Translations under genes and position numbers: made by a program
NCBI GenBank assembly: GCA_016286535.1
Contig: JAEESZ010000005.1
Location: forward strand, 62,001-126,000
Direction of reading: 5' to 3'
DNA length: 64,000 bases
Source of the DNA: Treponema sp.
GTDB taxonomy: Bacteria > Spirochaetota > Spirochaetia > Treponematales > Treponemataceae
Shown here: positions 53,205 through 61,697 of the stretch, in pieces
Layout: each line of letters opens with the position of its first letter
Numbering within the stretch: position 1 is the stretch's first letter
The notes under the pieces: model-generated
The model's input: the letters and a program-made list of their open reading frames with translations, nothing else
Told to the model about the DNA's origin: nothing
Database searches by the model: none

Positions 53205-54750
53205 TTAACATCCTTTTTAGTGTTGAAACTAAATTGTCTCTGGTAAAGTCAGATTTACTTACAAAGGCATCTGCTTTTGCAAGAGGTTTATCTGCCATGG
53301 CAACTACTGGAACGGAAGTATAATTATCCATTCGCCTTATATTGTCTAAGAGGATTTCGCCATTCATGCGGGGCATTTCATCATCGCAGAGAATCAAATC
53401 AAACTGCTTTTTCTTGATTTTATCCATTGCATCTATGCCGTCTATGGCTTCATCAACTATAAAGTTATTTGCCAGAAGAATTGTTCTTTCTATCTGACGG
53501 GTTGTTTCTGAGTCATCAACAATTAAGATTTTGTTTATATGCTTCTTTGTAATGGCTTCAAACTTTTTAACGTCGTAACCGCGTAAAGAACGGAAGCGCT
53601 TCATAATATCCGGAACATGAAGAATTGGAATCATATCGTATTTTTCGTCAAAGGCAAGGCCTTTAAGAGCCGGAAAGTTTTCAAAGGCGGCAGGCATGTT
53701 CTTTTTTATTACCGAAGCAAATTTTTGAACTGCTTCAACAATAATTCCAATCTTCTGATTCTGATAATTTACAATCAGGATTGTATCCAGAATATTTAAG
53801 TGTTTTGTTTTTTTACCAGGTAAAAGAGACGACAGGGCATAAACCGGAACATCTTCTGTTTGTTCTTCTTTATCGCCGGTTTCTTTTTCTATAACGTATT
53901 TTACAATTTTCTGGTTCTGGACTGTTTCGTAATTAAGGGGACTTTCGCAAATTACATCAAAAATAAATTCAGATGGAATAAGATATTTGCGGTCGTTGGC
54001 TATAACAAAGAAGCCGTGCGATTCCTGATGATTTTTTAAGAAGCTTTCATCCTGCACCATAGCCATTAAATTTTCATGAGAAATTAAAAGTGTATTCTGA
54101 AGGTTCTGCATATCGCCGGTAAGCAGCTTGTATAGCTCCTTTACATCACGTACATTTTTTTCTGTAAGGGCTGTTTTTAAAAGTTCTATCTGATTGTTAA
54201 TAATATAAGTTCGGGCAATCATATCTTCGTGAACATTCAGTACGCCGTTAATTTTTTCTGAAGGTATGTTTAAAATTTCCTGTTTAAAACTTTTGCTTTC
54301 TTCCCGGGCAGCGGCCTTCTTTTTGCTGTCTTTAAGATCCTTACTTTCTATAAGACGCAGAAGATGATTTGATTCAAAAATTTCTCCTGCCACCGCTTTA
54401 TCGCAGTATAAAAGATAAGGTTTTACATCATAATCGTCAGAAAGACTTCCTTCTTTTTCTATAATGCTGCAGCCTTCTTCCAGCTTTCGTGCACAAATGC
54501 CAATCAGCTCGTTCAGATTATCTGTAAACATAAGGTTTTTGTCGCAGAGGGCTTTGTATAAATCTTCTATAGCCTTATATAATTTATAAATGCCGGTATA
54601 GCCAAGAATTCTGGAATTATCTCTGGTCATACTTATATATTTTAAAATGGAGTGCAGGGTTTTAGGATTTGAGTTCAGCTGATTTATTAAAAGCCGGGTT
54701 TCTTCTAAGAAGCACTTGGTAACATTTTCGAGGTTTGCTTTACTGCTCAT
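53194..54750 (-). CDS. Kinase-less chemosensory hybrid: HPt-like, CheW and receiver domains
   Basis: A 518-aa protein. The N-terminal ~130 residues look like an HPt bundle (ISMTRDNSRILGYTGIYKLYKAIEDLY), but the phosphorylatable His position is Ser (S40). A linker leads to a CheW-like domain (about 235-385; FFVIANDRKYLIPSEFIFDV, LIVNYQNQKIGIIVEAVQ). A C-terminal receiver follows (KILIVDDSETTRQ, LILCDDEMPRMNG, Lys in FVSKSDF), which can be phosphorylated. There is no HATPase kinase domain, so this is not CheA; it is CheV-like with an added pseudo-HPt. AGGAGG precedes the ATG. It overlaps cheR and the cyclase gene by 11 bp each. Confidence 0.85.
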   Translation of the reverse strand: MSSKANLENVTKCFLEETRLLINQLNSNPKTLHSILKYISMTRDNSRILGYTGIYKLYKAIEDLYKALCDKNLMFTDNLNELIGICARKLEEGCSIIEKEGSLSDDYDVKPYLLYCDKAVAGEIFESNHLLRLIESKDLKDSKKKAAAREESKSFKQEILNIPSEKINGVLNVHEDMIARTYIINNQIELLKTALTEKNVRDVKELYKLLTGDMQNLQNTLLISHENLMAMVQDESFLKNHQESHGFFVIANDRKYLIPSEFIFDVICESPLNYETVQNQKIVKYVIEKETGDKEEQTEDVPVYALSSLLPGKKTKHLNILDTILIVNYQNQKIGIIVEAVQKFASVIKKNMPAAFENFPALKGLAFDEKYDMIPILHVPDIMKRFRSLRGYDVKKFEAITKKHINKILIVDDSETTRQIERTILLANNFIVDEAIDGIDAMDKIKKKQFDLILCDDEMPRMNGEILLDNIRRMDNYTSVPVVAMADKPLAKADAFVSKSDFTRDNLVSTLKRMLNDE

Positions 54751-55567
54751 TACTGCCTCCTGTCTTTTTATGAAAATAAAAAACCTTACCGTCTACAACT
54801 TTTTCCAGAGTTGGCGGAAGAATTGTGCTGTCTATGGATGCAACTTCGTTTATGGAAACAAAGAAATAGCCGCCTGGCGCCAGAACTTCTTCTGCAATTT
54901 TATTAAGGATGGATTTTTTTGTTTCGCTGCTAAAGTAAATAAAGACGTTTCTCATAAATACAATGTCTTGTTCGCAAGGAAAATCCTGCAGCTTGGAAAG
55001 ATTTATGCGCTTAAAATTAATCTGATTTACTATTTCGTTAGAGAAGGTGTAGCCGTCATCTGTTTTGTAAGGGTCCAGAAGAAAATGGAAGGCAGCTCCG
55101 TCCACACTCCTGACAGACTTTTTTTTGTAAGAGCCTTCCTTTGCAATGTCTAAAACCCTTGTATTAATATCGCTGGCAATACATTCTGTCTGCACGTTAT
55201 GGGCATTTGCCAGCAATAAAAGAGAATAAATCTCCTCTCCAGACGACGACGCCGCACTCCAGATTTTTAATGGGCCATTTTTCCGGCTGGTAAGTTCAGG
55301 AATTATTTTTGACCTTAACAGACTGAACTGCATTTCTTCCCTAAAAAAATATGTTTCGTTAACCGTTGCGCTGTTAATAAGATTAATCATCTCGGAATTA
55401 TCCGAAAGAAGATAATCATAATAAGACGAGGTAATTTTTTCTTCTTTAAGCTTATTAATCTGGCTGTTAATATAATTCTTTATACCAAGCTTATGACTTT
55501 CTAAAGGAATAATACCTGTTCTTTGAGTAATCAATTCTATTATTTTTATAAACTCTGTCTCTTCCAA
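54740..55567 (-). CDS. cheR: Chemoreceptor methyltransferase CheR
   Basis: S-adenosylmethionine-dependent methylation of glutamates on the chemoreceptor. About 275 aa with the N-terminal helical domain and Rossmann domain: NETYFFREEMQF, IWSAASSSGEEIYSL (usual WSAGCSTGEEPYS), ASDINTRVLDIAKEG and FMRNVFIYFSSE. I use TTG 55567 as the start because TGAGG (55574-55578) sits 6 nt before it; the TTG at 55579 would overlap that ribosome binding site. It lies 18 bp after cheB and overlaps the HPt-CheW-REC gene by 11 bp. Confidence 0.92.
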   Translation of the reverse strand: MEETEFIKIIELITQRTGIIPLESHKLGIKNYINSQINKLKEEKITSSYYDYLLSDNSEMINLINSATVNETYFFREEMQFSLLRSKIIPELTSRKNGPLKIWSAASSSGEEIYSLLLLANAHNVQTECIASDINTRVLDIAKEGSYKKKSVRSVDGAAFHFLLDPYKTDDGYTFSNEIVNQINFKRINLSKLQDFPCEQDIVFMRNVFIYFSSETKKSILNKIAEEVLAPGGYFFVSINEVASIDSTILPPTLEKVVDGKVFYFHKKTGGSNEQ

Positions 55568-55585
55568 ATTGGTCCTCAAATATTT

Positions 55586-56614
55586 TTACCTGACAAGCTT
55601 TAATACTTCGTGAGCAATAATATCTCTTGGGAAAACTTTTGTAGCTGCATCAAGTTCTATTGCTGCTGCAGGCATTCCAAATACAGCACAGGTAGATTTA
55701 TCTTCTACGATTGTGTAGCCGCCGTTATCTATAATTTCTTTACAACCTTCCGCCCCGTCGCGGCCCATTCCGGTTAAAAGAATGGCCAGACAGTTTTTCT
55801 TAAAAGCAGCAGCCGCACTTCTAAAAAGTTTGTTAACTGCTGGTTTTAAGAAACGCTCTGGTGGTTCATCAGAAAGTTTTAAAACAATTTTTCCATCGCT
55901 TGAAACGTAATCAACTAAGAGGTGCTTATCTGCAGGGGCCATATAGACTTTCCCCCTTTGGGCAATCTGACCGTCTTTAGCAAGTACCATAGGGATATTT
56001 GGACAGCAGGAATTAAACCATTCCACCATTTTCTGGTCAGAACCGCTGTCTATGTGCTGAACATAAAGTACCGGGAGAGGAAAATTGTGACCAAGCCCCT
56101 TTAGTACAGTTTCTACGGCAGTTGGCCCGCCGGTAGAGGCACCAATGCAGAGCACTTCAAAACCATATTCAGAATTATTCTGAACTTTTTTTGTGTCTGG
56201 TGTCTTCTGATTTTTAGAAGGAATAAGATCTTTTGTTACCCTTAAAATTGAAGAAAGGAAAGCTTCCATATCCTGCTGATTGTATGAAGAAAAATTCGGT
56301 TTAGATAAAAAGAGGCAGGCTCCAGAATCCAGGGCCTTAGATTTTATGGAATAATCTTCTGAATAAATGCAGACAGGAATTCTAAATTCTTTTGAAATGA
56401 TTTTTGCTTCTTCAATTCCGTTTAATTCAGGCATGTCATAATCTGTAACGACTAAATCGACATCTTCTTTTTTTAGAAAATCTATAGCCTTGCGTCCGTT
56501 GGAAGCAGAACCTGCAATAGTAAAGGAGTCAGACTGGGAAAATGCTTTCTCAAAAATTCCCCTGGAAATGGCAGAGTCATCAACTATAAGTACACGTATT
56601 TTAGCTTTATCCAT
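55586..56614 (-). CDS. cheB: Receptor methylesterase/deamidase CheB
   Basis: A 342-aa response-regulator enzyme that removes receptor methyl groups. The receiver (1-120) has VLIVDDSAISRG, VVTDYDMPELNG (phospho-Asp) and LSKPNF. The C-terminal methylesterase has the triad in CIGASTGGPTAVE (Ser), VQHIDSGSDQ (His) and TGMGRDGAEG (Asp). Length and residues are normal. AAGGA precedes the ATG. Phosphorylation would need a CheA, which is not encoded in this operon. Confidence 0.94.
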   Translation of the reverse strand: MDKAKIRVLIVDDSAISRGIFEKAFSQSDSFTIAGSASNGRKAIDFLKKEDVDLVVTDYDMPELNGIEEAKIISKEFRIPVCIYSEDYSIKSKALDSGACLFLSKPNFSSYNQQDMEAFLSSILRVTKDLIPSKNQKTPDTKKVQNNSEYGFEVLCIGASTGGPTAVETVLKGLGHNFPLPVLYVQHIDSGSDQKMVEWFNSCCPNIPMVLAKDGQIAQRGKVYMAPADKHLLVDYVSSDGKIVLKLSDEPPERFLKPAVNKLFRSAAAAFKKNCLAILLTGMGRDGAEGCKEIIDNGGYTIVEDKSTCAVFGMPAAAIELDAATKVFPRDIIAHEVLKLVR

Positions 56615-56617
56615 AAA

Positions 56618-57106
56618 CTAGTCATCCTTTCCTAAATCTTTACATAAAATGCTTTCAACCCGGTCTGAATCAAAAAGCGGAATGTATTTCATTTTGTATT
56701 TAACTTTATCTTCCAGAATATCTTCTTCTTCCGGTTCAAAAAAGTTTTCTATATTCGAAATATGAATACTGAGCTGGTCATCTTCTCTTTTAAAAAGCAG
56801 AAAAACATTTTCTTTAATCTCTGTGCTTTCCTGATTTTCTGAATTCTGGGCATCCATTTTGAGGGTATTAATTACCGTGTAAGGATTTCCCCTGCAGTTC
56901 AAAACTCCTTCGATGTAGTCAGGAACAAAAGGAAGTTCATGAACCTTGGCTCCGTACATAATTTCTTTTACCAGAGAAGATTTGTATGCATATCTGTGTC
57001 CATTTATTGAAAAAATAAGAAAGGAACCTGAATTACCTTCAAAGAGCTTTCGAATTTCTTCCTGCTGGACAGAATTTATCTGCTGCATTTGCTCCATTTG
57101 TGCCAT
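56618..57106 (-). CDS. cheW: CheW-type coupling protein
   Basis: A 162-aa single CheW domain: SFLIFSINGHRYAYKSSLVKEIM, ELPFVPDYIEGVLNCRGNPYTVINT (the typical GxxNxRG block), ENVFLLFKREDDQLSIHI and a C-terminal helix. A short glutamine-rich N-terminal extension precedes the fold. It would link the MCP encoded 5 bp upstream to a kinase or, here, to the CheW-containing hybrid. Confidence 0.9.
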   Translation of the reverse strand: MAQMEQMQQINSVQQEEIRKLFEGNSGSFLIFSINGHRYAYKSSLVKEIMYGAKVHELPFVPDYIEGVLNCRGNPYTVINTLKMDAQNSENQESTEIKENVFLLFKREDDQLSIHISNIENFFEPEEEDILEDKVKYKMKYIPLFDSDRVESILCKDLGKDD

Positions 57107-57111
57107 CGCAA

Positions 57112-58932
57112 CTATTTCCTGTTTTTCTTTTTAGAAGCTTTTTCTTCGTCTGTAGATTTAACACTGTTGTTCATCTGTTCAGACATAGTCTGAATATGTT
57201 CTGAAGAAGCTGAAATATTATCTGTAGCAACGGTAAAGTTTTCTACACCGGCAGAAATCTGTTTTAAGGCAATTAAAATCTGTTCAGAAGCGGTTGTCTG
57301 CTGCTGAATGATGTCTGTAATATCGCCAGCTGAGGCTGCCGTAACTTCGGCTGAGTTTTTAATGCTTGAGAATTTTTCTTTAAGGCCCTTTGCGTTTTCG
57401 TAACCTTCGTTGATTTTTTCGGTACCTGTTTCTGAAGCAAGAATAAGGGAGTCTGAAGAATGCTGAATTTCTGTAATTCTTTCTTTAATTTCTTTTGTAC
57501 CGTCAATGATGCTGTCACTTAAACGTCTGATTTCGTTAGCTACAATACGGAAGCTTCGGCCGGCTTCTCCTGCACTTGAAGCTTCAAGTTCGGCGTTGAA
57601 GGCAATAATTTTTGCCTGGTCTGCAATATTGTTAATCAGGGTAACAATGTCCCAGATGCTTTCAATTCTTTCACTAAGAATTTTCATTCCATCGATAGTC
57701 TGCTGGTTAGCATCAAAAATAGAGTGTAACTGCATAACGTTCTGTTCAATAGAGGCCACACCTTCCGCAACATCAGAAGAGGTTTTTTCTGCAACTTTAG
57801 AAACATCATGGATTTTAGAAGAAATGTTTTCTGAAAGGGCGTTGGAATCTTCCATTGTGGCTACAATTTCTTTTACTGCAGCACTCTGATCCTGGCTGGT
57901 TGCGGCATTTTCTTTAGCGGCAACAACAAGGTTCTGGGTTTCTTCAAAAAGTTTGGCACCCAGGTCCTGTTCGTTTTTACGCATTTTACGAATGGTTCGT
58001 ATATTAAGTACAGATGTAAATATACTGAAGATAGTAAGAGCAATTTCAAAAATAAGAACTGTATTGGCAACTCTGCCTTTATAATCAACTAAAGGACCTT
58101 CAGTAATTACAAACCATGGAGAAATACCGATTTTTGAGACAGAGTAGTAATTCTTTTTATCTAAGATAGATTTTGTTTTTCCATCAAGGAGTTCACGGCG
58201 GTCACCGTTAAAATTTGAATGATTAAAGAAATTATCCTTTTGAATTTTTGAAGGATCTTCATGGGTCAGGTAAAGACCTGAATGAGAAATAAGATAGATT
58301 TTTCCGTGAGGAGAAAGTTCTATGTCTTTAAGAATTTCCAGTAACTGGTCCAGCAGAATGTCGCATGCTACAACGCCCTTGGTTCTTCCTTTTTCGTCTG
58401 GCACGGTCAAAGAAATTGTTACTGCAAGTTTGTTTGTTATTACATCAACAAAAGGATTTGTAAAAGCAATGCTGCCTTTATGTGCAATGGCATTTTTGTA
58501 CCATTCACGCTGACTAGGGTCATAATCTGCATCAGGAATCCATCCGGAGCTTTCAATAAAGTAACCGCCCTTCTGATTTCGTGGAATTATTGTTGTGTAA
58601 TAGAAGGAAGATGAATAAGTAAGGTTTTTAGACAAGGTAACTAATAAGGTGTTTAAGATTTCTTTATCATCTGTTAATGATGCAAAATTAGAAAAGTTTT
58701 CAACATTAACAATAATAGGGTTCATTCTTTCGTTCACGCTTGCATCTATCTCTTTTAGTTTGTAAGAAAGCTCTGAACGTACATAGTATTCAAGAATTGC
58801 GTTAGACATATAATAGAAAAAGCTGCAGGCAACGATAGTAATTGTTAAAAGAGGAGCTAACATTCCCCAGAAAAGCATTCTGCTTTTCTTTTTTGTCGAC
58901 ATTGTTGCAAAATCTTTACTTTTTTTAGCCAT
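57112..58932 (-). CDS. Methyl-accepting chemotaxis protein with dCache-type sensor, divergent tip, no HAMP
   Basis: First membrane helix MLFWGMLAPLLTITIVACSFFYY, a periplasmic double-Cache-like sensor (about 60-290; YFIESSGWIPDADYDPSQREWY, GVVACDILLDQL), second helix near 300-325, then directly a long coiled coil without a clear HAMP domain. The signalling hairpin reads NIADQAKIIAFNAELEASSAGEAG, which differs from the common tip (IAFQTNLLALNAAVEAARAGE). The start at 58932 is placed by CAGGAG 5 nt upstream; the ORF start at 58974 is too far. It heads the six-gene operon; the Cache fold suggests a small-molecule ligand such as an amino or organic acid. Confidence 0.9.
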   Translation of the reverse strand: MAKKSKDFATMSTKKKSRMLFWGMLAPLLTITIVACSFFYYMSNAILEYYVRSELSYKLKEIDASVNERMNPIIVNVENFSNFASLTDDKEILNTLLVTLSKNLTYSSSFYYTTIIPRNQKGGYFIESSGWIPDADYDPSQREWYKNAIAHKGSIAFTNPFVDVITNKLAVTISLTVPDEKGRTKGVVACDILLDQLLEILKDIELSPHGKIYLISHSGLYLTHEDPSKIQKDNFFNHSNFNGDRRELLDGKTKSILDKKNYYSVSKIGISPWFVITEGPLVDYKGRVANTVLIFEIALTIFSIFTSVLNIRTIRKMRKNEQDLGAKLFEETQNLVVAAKENAATSQDQSAAVKEIVATMEDSNALSENISSKIHDVSKVAEKTSSDVAEGVASIEQNVMQLHSIFDANQQTIDGMKILSERIESIWDIVTLINNIADQAKIIAFNAELEASSAGEAGRSFRIVANEIRRLSDSIIDGTKEIKERITEIQHSSDSLILASETGTEKINEGYENAKGLKEKFSSIKNSAEVTAASAGDITDIIQQQTTASEQILIALKQISAGVENFTVATDNISASSEHIQTMSEQMNNSVKSTDEEKASKKKNRK

Positions 58933-59063
58933 AAAACTCCTGACCTCCATAATAAAACAACATAATTTTATCATCAGAATTTAAAATTATAAAATTTCTA
59001 CCCTTTTTTATCGGTTAAAAACAATTAATAGTTTAATGTGTGGTAAAAAATTCAATCTTCCTA

Positions 59064-59069
59064 TACAAT
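59064..59069 (+). promoter_or_regulatory. -10-like TACAAT 7 nt before the SDR start codon
   Basis: TACAAT, 7 nt, then ATG with no Shine-Dalgarno (TATACA one register earlier is an alternative). It lies in the divergent region with the chemosensory operon. Confidence 0.4.
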
Positions 59070-59076
59070 TTTTCTT

Positions 59077-60669
59077 ATGGAATTATCAAAAAAGACAGTT
59101 ATAGCCGTTACAGGTGCAGATGGTGCAATGGGTGGCGAAGTAGTTTCGCATTTATTAAAATCTTCAAATAATTATGAGCTGCGGCTTTTTATGTACGACA
59201 AAGCAAGAAAAGTCCGCCCTTTTTTTAAGAAGCTCTTAAGACAGGGTAAGGGTCGCATTACATTAGTTTATGGCGATTTAGCAAATTATGATGAAGTTGC
59301 CCAGTTAATTGATGGAGCAGACTATATCATTCATTGCGGGGCCGTTATTCCTCCAAAAGCAGACCATAATCCCGATAATACTATGGCAACAAACTATCTT
59401 GGAACTAAAAATATTGTAGATGCCATAAAAAATACCGGTCACCAGGAAAAAATCAAATTAGTTCATATTTCTACGGTTGCAGTTTACGGAAACAGAGATT
59501 ACCACCATCCATGGTGCAGAATGGGTGATCCTGTAATGTCCAGCGCTTATGATTATTATTCAGCTTCAAAAATAAAAGGAGAACGCTATGTTCTTGAAAG
59601 TGATTTAGATAACTGGGTTGTTTTAAGACAGACTGCAGTATTCCATAAATATTTTCTTGCAAACAATATGAATGATGGTCTGATGTTCCATACTCCATGG
59701 AATGCTCCTTTTGAGTGGGTAACAGACGTAGATTCAGGTCTTATGATTCAGAATCTTGTAGAAAAAGATGAAAAAGGTCAGCTGCAGGGCTTCTGGAAAA
59801 AGGACTACAACATTGGTGGTGGAAAAGACTGTCGCGAAACAGGTTACGAAACTTTTAATTCCGGCTTTGCCCTTATGGGTGCAGGAGCAGAAAAGTTCTT
59901 TGAACCAAACTGGAATATTCCAAGAAATTTCCACGGAGTCTGGTATACAGATTCTGATGTATTGGATAAATGGCTGGATTACCGCAGGGAGACTTCTGCA
60001 GATTTCTGGAAGCGTATGGAAAAGCAGCTCTGGTATTATAAGCTTGGGGCTATAGTTCCTGCAGGTTTAATTAAGACTTTTGCAATTAAAAGACTTCTTA
60101 AAAATTCCAATGCCCCTATGCAGTGGGTAAAGCTTGGTAAAAAGGGAAGAATTGATGCCTTTTTTGGTGGCGAAGAAGCTGTAAAGAAAATGGCCACAGA
60201 TTGGGCCGATTTTAAAGTTCTGGCGAAGGGCCAGACGGAGGAAGGTCCAGTTGATTATCAGGATTTAAAGGATGAGTCTAAGGCTGACCGCTACAAATTA
60301 AATCATGGTTATGATGAATCAAAGGATGACAGTCAGCTGGATCTGGAAGATTTAAAAGCTGCTGCAGAATTCCGGGGCGGAGAAGTTCTTTCGCAAAAAA
60401 TGGAAAAGGGAGAACTTTATACAAAAATACAGTGGAAGTGTCATAATGGCCACGTATTTGAAAGCTCTCCATATACAATTCTAAAAGCCGGTTTCTGGTG
60501 TCCAGAATGCTGCGAAGCCTTACCATGGGCTTACAACAAAGTGGCAAAAAGCATACCATTTTATGCACAAATTTGGTATGATACGCAATCTAAGGATGAA
60601 GAAGACAGAGTTTACCCATACAGTCAGGATAATGATGATGATATGCTTAAGCCTGTAGAAAAATTATAA
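59077..60669 (+). CDS. NAD-dependent epimerase/dehydratase-like protein with C-terminal zinc-ribbon domain
   Basis: Extended SDR fold in residues about 8-320: TGADGAMGGEV (dinucleotide loop), YGDLANYDEV, HCGAVIPPKADHNP, HISTVAVYG and the catalytic YYSASKIKGE (YxxxK). From about 435 an extra domain contains KCHNGHVFESSPYTIL and GFWCPECCEALPWAYNKV, a treble-clef/zinc-ribbon pattern (C-GH...CPEC). The 530-aa length is much larger than a simple SDR. The EFR1 ferredoxin follows 2 bp after the stop, so the two likely form a redox pair. Substrate unknown. Confidence 0.82.
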   Translation: MELSKKTVIAVTGADGAMGGEVVSHLLKSSNNYELRLFMYDKARKVRPFFKKLLRQGKGRITLVYGDLANYDEVAQLIDGADYIIHCGAVIPPKADHNPDNTMATNYLGTKNIVDAIKNTGHQEKIKLVHISTVAVYGNRDYHHPWCRMGDPVMSSAYDYYSASKIKGERYVLESDLDNWVVLRQTAVFHKYFLANNMNDGLMFHTPWNAPFEWVTDVDSGLMIQNLVEKDEKGQLQGFWKKDYNIGGGKDCRETGYETFNSGFALMGAGAEKFFEPNWNIPRNFHGVWYTDSDVLDKWLDYRRETSADFWKRMEKQLWYYKLGAIVPAGLIKTFAIKRLLKNSNAPMQWVKLGKKGRIDAFFGGEEAVKKMATDWADFKVLAKGQTEEGPVDYQDLKDESKADRYKLNHGYDESKDDSQLDLEDLKAAAEFRGGEVLSQKMEKGELYTKIQWKCHNGHVFESSPYTILKAGFWCPECCEALPWAYNKVAKSIPFYAQIWYDTQSKDEEDRVYPYSQDNDDDMLKPVEKL

Positions 60670-60671
60670 TT

Positions 60672-61601
60672 ATGAAAAAAGCAGTAATTTACGTATTTTC
60701 CGGCACCGGCAATACTGCCCTGGTAGCAGATTTATATAAAAAATATCTTACAGATTACGAAACTACAATCTATAAACTTTCCTGCTGGAAGGACCATGGC
60801 TTTGAAGCCTACCCGAATCCAGAAAATTATGATCTGGTAGGCCTGGCATATCCTGTGCATGGCTTTAATGCTCCAAAAGTAATGAATGATTTTACTAAAC
60901 TGCTTCCGCAGATTGACCTTTCTAAGGCAGGCAAAAAAAAGACCTTTATCTTTAAAACTTCAGGAGAAGGTCTTTCCTTTAATAATTATTCTTCACAGAA
61001 AATCATTCATCGCCTCGAAAAAAAAGGCTACGAGATTTTTACAGAACATCATTTTGTAATGCCCTATAATATGATTTTCCGCCATTCTCCGGAAATGGTA
61101 AAAAGTGAATATCTTTATGCAGACGCAAGAGTTCGTCTTAATGTAAAAGAGCTTTCAGAAAACAGAAAAAATAAAATCCATTATTTTCCTTTGCGTTACT
61201 GGTTTGTACCGATTGTACGCATTGAATGGATTTACGCCCAGCTGCAGGGACCTTCCTTAAAGGTTGATATGACTAAATGTATAAAGTGCATGAAGTGTGT
61301 AAATAACTGTCCTTTGCATAATATCAGCTACCAGAAGGAAAAAGAAAAATTTAAGTTTGGAACTCACTGTGCCCTTTGTGTCTGCTGTTCTTTTAATTGT
61401 CCGGTAAAGGCAATTAGCATTGGACTTTTGAATAATTGGAGAATTAACGGCAGCTATGAGATTTTGAAAACTGCAGGCGATCCAGGCATAAAATTCCCAT
61501 ATTTTACAGATGAGCTTAAGGGCCTTAAACGCTGGCTATATTACAGGTATTATAAAAACTTGAATGAAGAGCTGGCCAAAAATAATATAGACTTAATGTA
61601 G
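60672..61601 (+). CDS. EFR1 family flavodoxin-ferredoxin protein
   Basis: A 309-aa fusion of an N-terminal flavodoxin-like domain (YVFSGTGNTALVADLY, GLAYPVHGFNAPKVM, FIFKTSGEGLSF) and two [4Fe-4S] clusters from CIKCMKCVNNCP and CALCVCCSFNCP near residues 205-255. It should carry electrons through FMN and Fe-S centres. It is translationally close-coupled (2 bp) to the SDR-zinc-ribbon gene, which suggests it supplies or takes electrons for that enzyme. Function of EFR1 proteins is not well defined. Confidence 0.88.
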   Translation: MKKAVIYVFSGTGNTALVADLYKKYLTDYETTIYKLSCWKDHGFEAYPNPENYDLVGLAYPVHGFNAPKVMNDFTKLLPQIDLSKAGKKKTFIFKTSGEGLSFNNYSSQKIIHRLEKKGYEIFTEHHFVMPYNMIFRHSPEMVKSEYLYADARVRLNVKELSENRKNKIHYFPLRYWFVPIVRIEWIYAQLQGPSLKVDMTKCIKCMKCVNNCPLHNISYQKEKEKFKFGTHCALCVCCSFNCPVKAISIGLLNNWRINGSYEILKTAGDPGIKFPYFTDELKGLKRWLYYRYYKNLNEELAKNNIDLM

Positions 61602-61684
61602 CTGTACATTACAGGATCTTTATGATTCATATTGTCATATTGAGTTTATTTATTAAAACTAATGTGGAAAAGTTTTTTTTGTGT

Positions 61685-61690
61685 TATAGT
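61685..61690 (+). promoter_or_regulatory. -10-like TATAGT 7 nt before the nadE start codon
   Basis: TATAGT, 7 nt, then ATG, with no Shine-Dalgarno between. Suggests a leaderless nadE mRNA. Confidence 0.45.
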
Positions 61691-61697
61691 TTAAACT

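Noticed and set aside
53194..54750. CheA histidine kinase
   Set aside because: No HATPase motifs (N, G1, F, G2 boxes) between the HPt-like and CheW parts, and no phospho-His.
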